A stretch of DNA of 64,000 nt from Ficedula albicollis. Its lineage: Eukaryota > Chordata > Aves > Passeriformes > Muscicapidae. Both the position numbers and the translations under genes were made by a program. The DNA lies in the NCBI RefSeq assembly GCF_000247815.1, contig NC_021677.1, positions 8,284,560-8,348,559 of the forward strand, read 5' to 3'. Shown here piece after piece: positions 1 through 15,800 of this stretch (position 1 is the first letter of the stretch; every line of letters starts with the position of its first letter). The notes beneath the pieces were generated by a model that saw only the letters and a list, made by a program, of their open reading frames with translations, was not told the origin of the DNA and ran no database searches.

Positions 1-137
1 TGGAGTTTTCAAGGCCATACTGGGTGGAGCTCTGAGCAGCCTGGTCTAGTAGAAGATGTCCTTGTCCACAGCAGGGGCTGGAATGAGATCATCTTTAAGG
101 TTCCTTCCAACCTAAACTGTTCTGATTCTATTAGCAT
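1..137 (+). repeat. CR1 LINE 3' end fragment
   Basis: This has the typical avian CR1 tail: a 'gagcagcctggtctagt' block, a 'cagcaggggctggaatgag' block, 'ccttccaacctaaactgtt', and a terminal TTCTGATTCTA run. It is truncated at the window edge and lies in a BEST1 intron. Confidence 0.8.
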
Positions 138-262
138 GGAGGACTGAATTCCCCTCCAGACACTCCTGCATCCATCCCTTTGTGAGCAGGAGAAGAGGAG
201 GAGAGCAGACAGAGTGGGAGGAAGCTCTTTTCAGATGCCTGACTCTCTCAGCTCCCCGCTAG

Positions 263-496
263 GTTTCTATGTGGCCCTGGTGGTGTCCCGCTGGTGGGCC
301 CAGTACGAGAGCATCCCATGGCCAGACCGGATCATGACCCTGGTGTCCTGCAATGTGGATGGGGAGGACGAGTACGGGAGGCTCCTGCGCCGCACCCTGA
401 TGCGCTACAGCAACCTGGTCAGCGTGCTGATCCTGCGCTCTGTCAGCACCGCCGTCTACAAGCGCTTCCCCAGCATGGAGCACATTGTGAGGGCAG
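263..496 (+). CDS. BEST1: BEST1 exon, residues 83-160
   Basis: It begins after the acceptor 'ccccgctag' with the split Gly83 codon, then Phe84 of the channel neck. It encodes the conserved WW-QYE, PWPDR and LLRRTL-RY stretches and [16 protein letters not shown], and ends at gcag|gtca. An apparent longer reading frame from 214 only reads through the acceptor. Confidence 0.95.
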
Positions 497-3400
497 GTCA
501 GCACTGCTCCTGCTGCTCCTCTAGGGGCAGGGGCCCTGAGAAAGGTTCTTTGGAAACGGGTTGGTGCTGTTCCCTCAGGGCAGGTGGGAATTTGAGCCCC
601 AAGTCTCTGAGTTTAACTGCTGGGCACCCTGAATCTTCTTGGGAGATGCTCCTCAAGGTGCAGCAGTTCCCAGTCTGCCCACATTGTCTGGGTTCCCTTG
701 GCAATTCACAGAGATGGGACATTATTGGCCTCTTAAAAAGAAAAGGCTCTTCAGGGACACAAATGATCCCATTCTCAACAAGTATCTGTGAACACCCGGC
801 AGCTGCACCTTCAGCTGTGCTTTATCTCCCTGATGGCTTTGATCTGATGTGCTGCAGACATCCAGAGTGAAATCCCATTATCCCACCTCCATGATTCAAT
901 GTTTTAACAAGGAGACTTGTCTTTCGGCACATCTCCCCAAGTTCTGAGTCTTTACTGGGATTTTTTAGGGAAAGCCAAGGCAACCTGAGATTCAGATGTT
1001 TTCATTTCAGACCAGATCAGTTCCTTCTGCCCTCTATGTCCATCCCTCTCCTATCTGCTCTTTCCCATCCAGGCCTCATGACACCAGAAGAGCACAAGAA
1101 GTTTGAGAGCTTGAATTCCCCCCACAACAAGTTTTGGATCCCATGCGTGTGGTTCTCCAACCTGGCTGTGAAGGCGAGGAATGACGGGAGGATCCGGGAC
1201 AGCGTGCTGCTCCAAGGCATCCTGAATGTGAGTGACAGAGGAGCAGGCAGGTCTTGGAGGTCCTGGGGAATGGAAGGCACCTGTGAAGCAGGTTCTTGAC
1301 ACATTCCAATGTCAGTGGGGGTTTCTAGGATCCAGATGGAAAGCCACAAGGAAGAATGTATCTGGAAGTCTAGGAGAGGTCAAAAACATCCTCAACAACT
1401 GACGTCCTATAGAAAACTTTGCTATTAAAAACTCTTAGATAGTTTTGGGCAACAGGCCATACTGCACAGGCAAGACCTGGCAACAGTCCCTGCCCAGCAG
1501 CACAGAAAAAGGCTCTGGAGCAGCTCATCCTTCTTGGTATTCATGTGCAGAGAAAGTCACGTGTGGTTTCTGTTGCCTGGAGCAGGATTCATCGTCTCAC
1601 AGAGAGAGAAATCTCCCTCTGGGATATTTATCTGTAGACAGGAGAGAGAAATGGATGCTCCTGAGAGTATTTGTGGCCTCACCTGTTGGCTGCTCATTTT
1701 GTGAGGAGAAACTCTGCTGTGAAGTGAGCTAGGAAGGGATCTTGGGCTCAGGGGGATACACCCAAGCAGCAGGGAATTCCTCCAATGCTGAGACTGAGCC
1801 CCCCTTCCAGAGAAGGTCTAAGCAGAAGGGAAAGGGCTGGAGCAATGGAGGATAGTGGTGCTGGAGAGATTCTGCAAGGAGATGGGAAGTTATTCTGACA
1901 TGTCATTCCTTTCTCCCTGCTGCAGGAACTCAACACCTTGCGCAGCCAGTGCGGGAAACTCTATGGATATGACTGGATCAGCATCCCCCTGGTCTACACC
2001 CAGGTGAGAAGGGAATCCCAACACCCATTGCTCCACCACTGCCTGTGCACATCTCCACTTATACTCACACCTGGAACCCTGGAATGGTTTGGGTTGGAAG
2101 GGACCATAAAGCTCATCCAGGGACACCTGTATCCCCGGCTGCTCCAAGCCCTGTCCAACCTGGCCTTGGGCACTTCCAGGGATGCAGCAGCCACAGCTTC
2201 TCTGGAAAACCTGTGCCAGGGACTCACATCCTCTTAGTAAAGAATTTCTTCCTCATATGTAATCTAGACCTGCCCTCTATCAGTTTAAAGCCATTGCTCC
2301 TTGTGCTGTCACTATCTGCCTGTGTAAAAAGTCTCTCTTCCTCCTTTGCATAAGATCCTTTAAGACACTAGAAGGCCACAGCCAAAACCTCATGTCCAGG
2401 CTGAACAACCCCAGCTTTCTCAGCCTATCTTTGTAGAAGTGCTTCATACCTGACCCACCCATGAAAAATGCTCTTGAATCCCTCATCCACAACATCATCT
2501 CTTCCATTGGTACCTCAGCACACACCCAGCCCAACCTCCTTTCCTTAACTCAGACACATCCACCTCTCCAGAAATAACCTCTATCCAGGGGTAACAAATC
2601 CATGCAGATCCATAGAAAACACAGGAACACACAGACACACTCTCTGCACCACCTTGCAGGGATCACATCCCAGGAAGGTTTTGCCAGGTGTGTACTCAGC
2701 TGTTTCTCAGCCCAGGCAGACACCTTGGCACCACCTTGCTCCTTTGTCTCCTACAATCCAGCTGCTCAGATAACAGGGATGCCCTTTACCATGAAACAGG
2801 AGCTGCTGCTGCTCTAGCAGTGCCAGAGGTTAATGGGGAACACATTGGGAAAGTGTATTCCAGTGTTAAACCCCCTTGTTTGTGTCAAGGGACCACGTGA
2901 GAGTCTTGGTTACTTTCAAACTTGAAAAGGGGAAGTTTCCAGCCCTGTGATGACAGGGAAAAGCACAAAGCTCAGCATAGCCTGAAATCTAGGCTGGCAA
3001 ATATTAATAAAAGCTCAGCATGAGAAGCAGGAAGGAAGGAACAAATAGCAGTGCCAGGGTTCCCTTGCTGGGCTTAGAAGCAGCCTGCCAGCATGAGACA
3101 GCTTCCAGCCCATCCAGGGTGTCATGTGCTTGCTGCTGCCACTGGCCTGTGACACCTGCACAGATACTATTCGAGGGACAGCACAAGAGTGTAGGCATAA
3201 GCTGAAGGGAAAAGGGAATGTCTGTAGTTTTCTGCAGGGAAATGCGTCCTCCTGCAGAGCCTGTCAGAACTGGATCCAAGGCTTTCCAGAGGCTACAGAG
3301 TCAGGCTTTGGAGCTATGTGGGGTGAAACTGAAGGGAGGTGCTGGGAACTCACACTGCCCTGGTGTGTCCCTTGGCATCCTTCCCAGGTGGTGACCGTGG

Positions 3401-6235
3401 CTGTTTACAGCTTCTTCCTGGCCTGCCTGATTGGGAGGCAATTCCTGGATCCAGAGAAAGCATATCCTGGCCATGAGCTGGACCTCTTCGTGCCTGTCTT
3501 TACATTTTTGCAATTCTTCTTCTATGCTGGCTGGTTAAAGGTAAGTCCAAGAAAACACAGCTGGAGCTGGAATCTGACCCAGCCAAGGGTTTTTCCCAGT
3601 GTGAGCTCACCAGGAATCCAGCCAATAGGGGCTGAGGGAACTGCCACGACTTTCTAGTTTTCCAGCTGTCTCATTCTGCACACCAGCTGTACTTTTCCTA
3701 GGCTTTGGTCCTTCCTAGAGGGGAAAAAAGGGGTTCCTGAAGTTGAGGGACAGCTGTGTGTGCAGGGGGAAGTTATTACAAATCCCAGTGTCTCCCAGCT
3801 GCTGGGATGCCTCCACTTTTAACCCACCCTCTTTTTGGAGGAAAAACAGGGCTTGGAACTCAAGGGACATCACACCTGACTTCTCCCTGCAGGGAAAGGG
3901 GCAGGGATGACAGTGGTGACCTTTTTCTGTGTGCTTTCCATGTGCAGGTGGCCGAGCAGCTCATCAACCCTTTTGGGGAGGATGATGATGACTTTGAAGC
4001 CAACTGGCTTATCGACAGAAACCTGCAGGTAAAGGGGAGGAAGATTTGTCAAGTGAGCCTCACCTGAAGAGGAACACCAAGGCAGGACAGTGACCAAATT
4101 CTCCTGCCATACCTCTGCCCTCTCCTCTTCCTGCTTCTGATGGGAGAGATTCACCCCCAGTCCACACTAGGGAATTTGGGGCTTCTGGCGTATCATTGTA
4201 CAGAGAGGCTGCCTGCAGCTTCAGTCCATACTCTGGCACATGGGATGGATCCAGGCTGCTCATTTCAGGCCTCAGCTGCCTTTGAATGATACATCATTCC
4301 TGCCTCTCCTGGGCTTTCCTACTCTGTGTCATTGTATAACTGCCTCCCTCCTCTGCTTTCTGCCATGCAGTAACTCCACACCTCCCACCCTTCTGTCCTA
4401 GTGAGCCTGTTGCTTTCCTGTCTCCTTCAGCACCATTTTCCCTCCAATTAATCAAATCTCTGTGAGAAACAACCCAAATGACAGGAAACCACAGCAACCC
4501 CAGCCACTTGCCTGGCTTCCGTGCTGCACCGCTTCCTCCAGCTCTGTGTTCCTTTGTCTCTTGATAACAGGCACACAAAACGCTGCTCACTCTGTGTGAC
4601 ATTCCTGCTGTCCCCCGCAGGTGTCCCTCATGGCAGTGGATGAGATGCACCAGGATTTACCCATTCTGGAGAAGGATCTGTACTGGAACGAGCCTGATCC
4701 CCAGCCACCCTACACTGCAGCCACTGCCGAGTACAAGCGCCCATCCTTCCTGGGCTCCACTTTTGACATCAGGTGAGTCCAGGGACAGAGTGGCACAACA
4801 CCTGAATCAGGTCTTGTGTAGGACACTACACCTGAGGAGATTTAGGCTCATCCACAAAAGCCAACATTCTCCATGGAAAAGGATAAATCTAACCTCTTTT
4901 CCTCGCCTGTATGATGAGCATTTCTCTTTTGGGGGCTAATGGCAATACAGGGAGAGGCTTGCTACTGGCAGCAGCATTCCCAGTGCAGCCTGCCTCTCCA
5001 GGAGATCTCTCCCCTCCCTCTGTGGCTGTATAACAGTCGACTTTGCCTTTCCCAGCATGCAGAAGGAAGAGATGGAGTTCCAGCCCCTGGAGCAGATTAA
5101 AGAGAACGAGGAGGCCAACCACTCCACTCCCCTGCTGGGACACCTGGGCCGCCTCCTGGGTGTCCAGTCCCCAAACTTCTCCAGGTCCTCTTCCCGGATG
5201 AACCTGCTGCGCCGGCGAGGAGATCCTGCATCGCCCTTCTCCCATTATACCTACCAGGACATGGGGAAGGCCGGAAGTCCTTGTGGCATCAATCAGCCAA
5301 GGGGAGATTCCCAGGAGCAGTGGGACAATGAAGAAGGGAAACTAAGGGAGTTTGATGCTTTCATGTCCACCCCCTTTTACGAGAGGCCTGGGTTCTACAG
5401 CGCTCCACAGACGCCCATCAGCTCCATCCCCATGATCTTCCCTTCCCGACGCCAAGGGCGCAAAAAGCCACCGGCACTCTCCAGCATCGCTGCGTGCTCC
5501 ACTTCCCTTCGGGATGTCATTGTCAACGCCTCCCCTTCCAGGGCCAGCGACGTGGACAAGAGCCAGAGCTCCCTGGGTTCTGCTGCAAAGGAAACCTTTG
5601 TTTGGCCAACAGAGCGCAGCAAAGGTCCCGACTCCATGGCTGTGATGGTAGAAGAAGGAAAGAGCAGCTCCAGGGAAGCTGCCACCACAGGAAGCCCAGG
5701 AGCGCAGTCCACAGCATCCAACAGTCCCAAATTTCCCTTCCTGCCAGAGCCCCCTGAACACGAGAAGCAAGGCAACTTCAGAAGCCTGAAGAGCTCCAAA
5801 GCCTCACGCCCACCCTGGCTAAACCTGGAGAGCACGGCCTCAGCCACTCCCAATTCGGAGCATTCCAGTGCCTTTCACACACCCAGTAACAAAACCCCCG
5901 GAGGCAGCGCCTCCCTCTGCTTCTCCTTCACTCCCGTCACCTCTCCAGCCCTGGAAAGGTCCCACAAGGGGAACCTGGGCCCTGAGGCTCGCAGCCTGAG
6001 TTTGGAAGATGCAGCCAGCGCTCCAGACCAGCACCCAGAGGTTTCCAGGAACATGAGAGACACTGGGAATGGAAACCCTAACCCCCCAGCTCCCAAAGAG
6101 CCCAGAAGAGCAGAGAGTCCATCCCCCAACGACTCTGGAATCTCCCTAGCTGAGGGTGACTATGTGGGGCTGATGGAGGTGATCCTGGAGGCCAGTGAAA
6201 GCCCAGGGGAGGAGCAGATGGACCAGTACAGCTAA
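263..6235 (+). CDS. BEST1: BEST1 (bestrophin-1), 3' part of gene, exons for residues 83-759
   Basis: Bestrophin-1 is a pentameric calcium-activated chloride channel of the plasma membrane, best known from the basolateral side of the retinal pigment epithelium. Seven coding exons are visible: 263-496, 1073-1227, 1926-2003, 3388-3540, 3948-4028, 4621-4772 and 5056-6235. All are bounded by AG/GT, and the frame is unbroken. The first six have lengths 234, 155, 78, 153, 81 and 152, which match human BEST1 exons 4-9 as I know them. With human numbering the neck Phe84 is the first full codon, Val205 sits at the aperture position, and the calcium clasp GEDDDDFE falls at 299-306. Upstream exons (residues 1-82, including the start codon) are outside the window. 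The cytosolic tail is one 1180-bp exon, giving a protein of about 759 aa against 585 in human. FTH1 follows tail-to-tail. The identification rests on the nearly continuous match over the channel domain. Confidence 0.96.
1073..1227 (+). CDS. BEST1: BEST1 exon, residues 161-212
   Basis: The acceptor is 'cccatccag' and the donor 'aat|gtgagt'. It encodes the MTP-EHK segment, PHNKFWIP, and [10 protein letters not shown], in which Val205 is the cytosolic aperture residue. Confidence 0.95.
1926..2003 (+). CDS. BEST1: BEST1 exon, residues 213-238
   Basis: A 78-bp exon after 'ccctgctgcag', ending 'acccag|gtgagaag'. It encodes [10 protein letters not shown] followed by [12 protein letters not shown], one of the most conserved bestrophin stretches. 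Confidence 0.95.
2078..2500 (-). repeat. CR1 LINE fragment, antisense
   Basis: The antisense CR1 tail starts with 'ggtttgggttggaaggga', then runs through 'ctgtccaacctggccttggg', 'cagccacagcttctctgg' and 'agtttaaagccattgctcc'. It lies in a BEST1 intron. Confidence 0.8.
3388..3540 (+). CDS. BEST1: BEST1 exon, residues 239-289
   Basis: The acceptor is 'ccttcccag' and the donor 'aaag|gtaagtcc'. It encodes [18 protein letters not shown] and [20 protein letters not shown], the last transmembrane part, ending at GWLK. Confidence 0.95.
3948..4028 (+). CDS. BEST1: BEST1 exon, residues 290-316 (calcium clasp)
   Basis: An 81-bp exon between 'catgtgcag' and 'cag|gtaaag'. It encodes [20 protein letters not shown]; the acidic run at residues 300-304 is the calcium clasp that gates bestrophins. 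Confidence 0.96.
4621..4772 (+). CDS. BEST1: BEST1 exon, residues 317-367
   Basis: The acceptor is 'tcccccgcag' and the donor 'catcag|gtgagt'. It encodes VDEMHQDLP, the [14 protein letters not shown] segment that wraps the neighbouring subunit, and ends in a split Ser codon. Confidence 0.95.
5056..6235 (+). CDS. BEST1: BEST1 terminal exon, residues 367-759 (cytosolic tail)
   Basis: It starts after 'cctttcccag' with [11 protein letters not shown] and stays open for 1180 bp to TAA at 6233-6235. The tail is Ser/Pro-rich and low complexity, and keeps an [12 protein letters not shown] motif also present in mammalian BEST1. Mammals divide this tail into two exons and it is shorter there; here no internal intron is visible. 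The role of the tail is not clear from sequence. Confidence 0.93.
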
Positions 6236-6640
6236 AGAGGAATCCATGGATCCATGGGATACATGCCTTTTCTTGGCAGTCACCCAAACAGAGGTTTGCA
6301 GCTGGAGCCCAGCCTGGGCTGAAATCAGCACTAAGGGCATGCTGCTCTTGGCCTCAGCTACAGCAGCAGGCACAACTTGTGTTGCAACAAGAACAAAAGC
6401 ACCAAAACCCCCCAATCTGTAGCAAAAGAACAATACTTTGAGTATTAAATATTGCAGGTACCAGCCTGACCAGCCAGGTGTAGCCCAGAACAGGAGCACA
6501 GTTAATGTGGATAATTCCCTCCTCCTCACAGCAACAATGAGAACTTGAGTCCTTCCTTGGACAGAACCTGCACTCCTAGCAAGATACTCCAGGGAAAAGA
6601 AAGGGACTGAATAAAGTCCCATTATTTGTGATGCAGACTC
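6236..6640 (+). other. BEST1: BEST1 3' UTR
   Basis: Non-coding sequence from the stop codon to just beyond the AATAAA at 6610-6615. The cleavage point is inferred, not seen. Confidence 0.65.
6610..6615 (+). promoter_or_regulatory. Poly(A) signal AATAAA for BEST1
   Basis: A canonical hexamer 375 bases after the BEST1 stop codon. There is no closer canonical hexamer, although TTAAAT/ATTAAA-like sequence occurs near 6445. Confidence 0.65.
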
Positions 6641-7055
6641 ACAGTGCCTCTTCCAGTCCTGTATGGCTGGTGTTTTCCAGTATTGGGAAAGTACTGGGGT
6701 AAGGCAGGGCGAGGGCCTGCCAGCACAGGCAGTGCAGCATCTGCCCAGCGCATCACTTCCTTCTTAAGTTCCACATCCCCCACCATGATTTGACACTGCT
6801 CAGAGAAAGCTGGATGGCAGCAGACACCACTCAGCTGATTTTTACTGCCCACCCTCAGAAAATAAAAGCGAGGCACAAGCCCAGGACTTTGGTTTTGCTT
6901 CCTCATTTTAGTTCCCTGCAAAGAATTTAAAGAAACCACAGTTTTCCTACTTCTGCCTTCAGCAGCAGCTGTAAATCCCCCATGTCACACAACAAATTAA
7001 CCTCCCACTGTCTTCACTACAGCTGCCTGCTCTCCCTCCAAACTGAACAGGAAAA
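6641..7055. other. Short intergenic gap between convergent BEST1 and FTH1
   Basis: About 0.4 kb of unique sequence between the two poly(A) sites. I see no gene, repeat or structured RNA in it. Confidence 0.6.
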
Positions 7056-7075
7056 GCCAGCTGGAACCAAGTCAC

Positions 7076-7081
7076 TTTATT
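7076..7081 (-). promoter_or_regulatory. Poly(A) signal AATAAA for FTH1
   Basis: The reverse complement of tttatt in the context 'ccaataaagtgacttggtt', which resembles the end of mammalian FTH1 mRNA very closely. Confidence 0.85.
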
Positions 7082-7228
7082 GGCTGGAGGGCAGTACATA
7101 AAACACAAAGAGGGGGGATATTTGGTACAGAGAATGGAACTGTTTATCTAGGTAGCTGAAGCTGCATGCACGGCTGGACAGTAAGTAGGAGTCCCACTGA
7201 AACCCACAGCGTAGCTCTTGGCAAGGCT

Positions 7229-12630
<5,402 letters not shown>

Positions 12631-12842
12631 GAATAATTTGAGTTGGAAGGGACCTTAAACATCATCCTGTTCCACCCTTGCCATGGGCAGGGACATCTTT
12701 CACTATCCCAGGTTTCTCCAAGCCCCGTCCAACCTGGCCTTGGACACTTCCAGGGATCCAGGGGCAGCCACAGCTTCTCTGGGAAAGCTGTTCCAGGGCC
12801 CCATCACCCTTGCAGGGAAGAATTCCCTCCTAAATATGAAAG
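12631..12842 (-). repeat. CR1 LINE fragment, antisense
   Basis: Antisense CR1 3' end: 'gagttggaagggacctta', 'ccatgggcagggacatc', 'ccaacctggccttggacac', then the 'agccacagcttctctggg' block and 'agggaagaattccctcc'. Confidence 0.85.
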
Positions 12843-15800
12843 TCACTTGAGGGCAAGCCCAGCTTAAGTAAGGTGATGCTTTTAGCAGGTTTCTTCCCAA
12901 GAATGCCTGTAAAGTTCTTCAGAAAACCATTCCTTACAGCTTAGGGACAAATTCTTCCCTTATTTTGGTACTTTTTTACCCCTCAACATTCCCAGCTGCC
13001 CAGGGCCTGTCCCATCCTCTCAGCAGCAGCAGAGTGTGTGGATTTTGAATTCATGTCCCTCTCAGCTGCTTTCTTGGGCTGAAGTAGAGGCATGTTCATG
13101 CTGCATACAGGCAAAAACAGTGTATTGTCTGCCTACACAAGCTTCAAATTGTTGAAGACAATCCCTGTTTTCCCTTGGATGATATCCCATCAAGAACAAT
13201 GGAGCAAGCTCTCTTGTTTACAGCTTGTTTACAGGGCACAGACCCCAAAACCCGCCAATTTAGGGATAGTAAAGCAGAGTTTTAAGCATGCAAAAATAAT
13301 CAGAGCTTCTTTGGTGAGTGTCTGCATATGATACAGAAGGTTATTAGGTCAGAGATCAAGATATACCCAAAGGGAAAGTTTCCATGACTCCTACCCCCAC
13401 TTTAATATCATTTATCCTGACTCTACCCATGCACTTCTCATGCACGACCTTTCCAAAGGGGCAGAAAACAGGACTCCTAAACAAATAATGGACAGTATTT
13501 GCCCAAAGGGAATTCTGAGACAGATTTTTGCTGATACAGTTCCTGAGCAAAAACCTTGGCATGTGGGTTAGGCATCCAGTTAGACCTTCATCGAGAGGGC
13601 TCCCTTGGTGTGACCAGAGAGACAGAAAGCCCAGGAATGTCCAAATTGCATTTCTCACCTGCAGAAATGCTTCATCCCTAGCTTTAAAACACTTGATTTT
13701 GCCATGCTGTAATGACCAGAATAATAACAGATCCCAGTTAAAAATCAACAACTGTTCCAATTCCAGTGAGCAAGAAAGTGCTGAATACGCCTCAAAAATA
13801 AAATCAACAAAAGTACAGTAACCTTTTTTTTCTCCCCCAAAGCTCAAAGTCCTGTAAATAAGAGAAATTTCATCCAGTCAAATATTTGTTATGGAGAACC
13901 TCCACTCCATCCACAGTGTCATTCAGCTTCCAGACCTTATGTAAACACAAAAGCAATTCTAAACTTGGCTCCAAGGTTGATCATGTGCTGGAAATTTGAC
14001 ACTGGTCTCAACTGTGGGTTTTGAAAGCTGTTTACTAAAAACATCTGGGCTCCACTTGCTCTGGGAGTTTAACTGAAAAGTCCTTCTTGTCGCTCCTTGG
14101 GCAAAACACTCAGTGCAAACTTTTCCGTTTGTTACTTTGAGGTGCCCAAATTTTTCCGAGTGGGAAACCCGGGATTTAGGCAACAAGTTTTCACTGGGTA
14201 CTTACGGCACAGAATGCAAATGACTGGGGTACACAGAGCTGCTGGTTCCTGGAAACGCTCTCCAAAGGGAGGCAGACAAAGGATGTTTGAAGTTCTGCTG
14301 GGAAATTTGCTTTGGAGACCGAACACGAAGCTGTTTTTATACAGGAAAAAAAGTCCCGAACGCAGAATAATCTGCCCCTTTGTACTACCAGATTTTGTAG
14401 ACAAGGAATATAAAACTCTCTTTAGACAGACAAACTTCTTCTAAGTTGTGACACAGGATTTTTTCAGTCTGGAGTATTTTTACACACAGTCTAAACAAAA
14501 TGCTGTAGAAGATTGCTATTCTCTAATTTGCCCAGAATATCCTTTAATTTATTTTTATTTCTTTTTCAAGCCTGGTAAAAATACACTTAGAGCCAAAAGA
14601 GTGAGGAAGAACAATGTTAATAGTCCAGTAATTTTGTCAGCATAGCCAGAAGCAGGATCTGACGAATTTACTTGGAGGTATCATCCCTTTTTAAATTAAT
14701 TTCCAGACTGACTCCACTGTCTGTGAGGGAAAAGCTCCATCCCTGATTCCGAAGGCAGCCTGTGCCCCAGGTGCACGTACAGGAGCTTTCACAACATGGA
14801 TTTGCCAAGCTGCAAAAGCCACCATAAATTTGATGTTGACATTCCACCACAGGCCATAATCCACAACATTTGCTCTACTGTCATCATCCTCCCGTGGTGC
14901 CATTCACATTTTTTCCCCCCTCTCTCAGATTCACAGTGTTGAAAACAAGGGGGTGGGGATCATTCCTGTCCCTGTTTCTGTTGTATTGAACTTTTCCTTC
15001 AAATACTGTAGAAAAATTGCAAATAGACCACCCATCTAAAGTAAACAAGTACAGGGAAATTTCTCAATACCCCACAAAAACCACCTCCTTCTGAGCATGA
15101 ATTACCCTGGAAAACACTGGTGAGTGTTCAAGCCCTCATGGATGACCAGGCAGCTTTGATTATAGATACACAGGTGAAATGTTTTTTTTTTTTTTAAAGC
15201 AGTTTTACTCGGGAATCAAAGAGACAAACAGATTTGTCCCCCCTGAGGCCATTAGTTAATTTTGTGGGGATGCACAAAGCTGTTCTTGGATTTAGTGCAG
15301 CATTGAGTTTGAGCAGACTCTAAATTTCTCCAAGGAGGCTGCTTTTATACTCAGCCACCCAAAAAGGGATGAGCAGCAAATGCTTTCAAGCATGAGGAGA
15401 AGAAACAAGCTTTTACAAGGAGCTGGCAGTTAAAGGACATGCAGCAGCCTGATAAAACACCACAAAAACAAGCAGTGGCCCATGGCTGATCTCTGTTGGG
15501 CAGGATGGGTGGGGGGGCACCCCCAAACTGCTGAGCAAGTCTCTCCAGGAACTCCTTCCAAGGCTTATTCAGAAGAAGTGAAGGGATTAAATCAATGTAG
15601 AGGGATGTTCTCAGCAGAGGTGAGGCACAGGGAGAGTTTTCTCTGGGAAAAGCTGGTTCCTGCTTTGCTGTGCTATGAGCGGACACTGAAAACACTCCTG
15701 TGGTTCATGCAGAGGTGCAGCCACAACTCCACAGGTTCCACACCCATATCCACCTTTCCTGCTGGGTAACTTCCTCCTAAGCTACGTTCAGGCCCTTGGC

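Noticed and set aside
214..870. 218-codon frame including the first BEST1 exon
   Set aside because: It reads through an AG acceptor and a GT donor; the real exon is 263-496.
3124..3657. 177-codon frame around a BEST1 exon
   Set aside because: Only 3388-3540 matches bestrophin; the rest is intron with splice sites at both borders.
5342..5853. Minus-strand ORFs under the BEST1 terminal exon
   Set aside because: Shadows of a GC-rich coding exon.
13356..13847. 163-codon minus-strand ORF in the gene-free stretch
   Set aside because: No recognisable domain, no splice context, and composition like neighbouring non-coding DNA.
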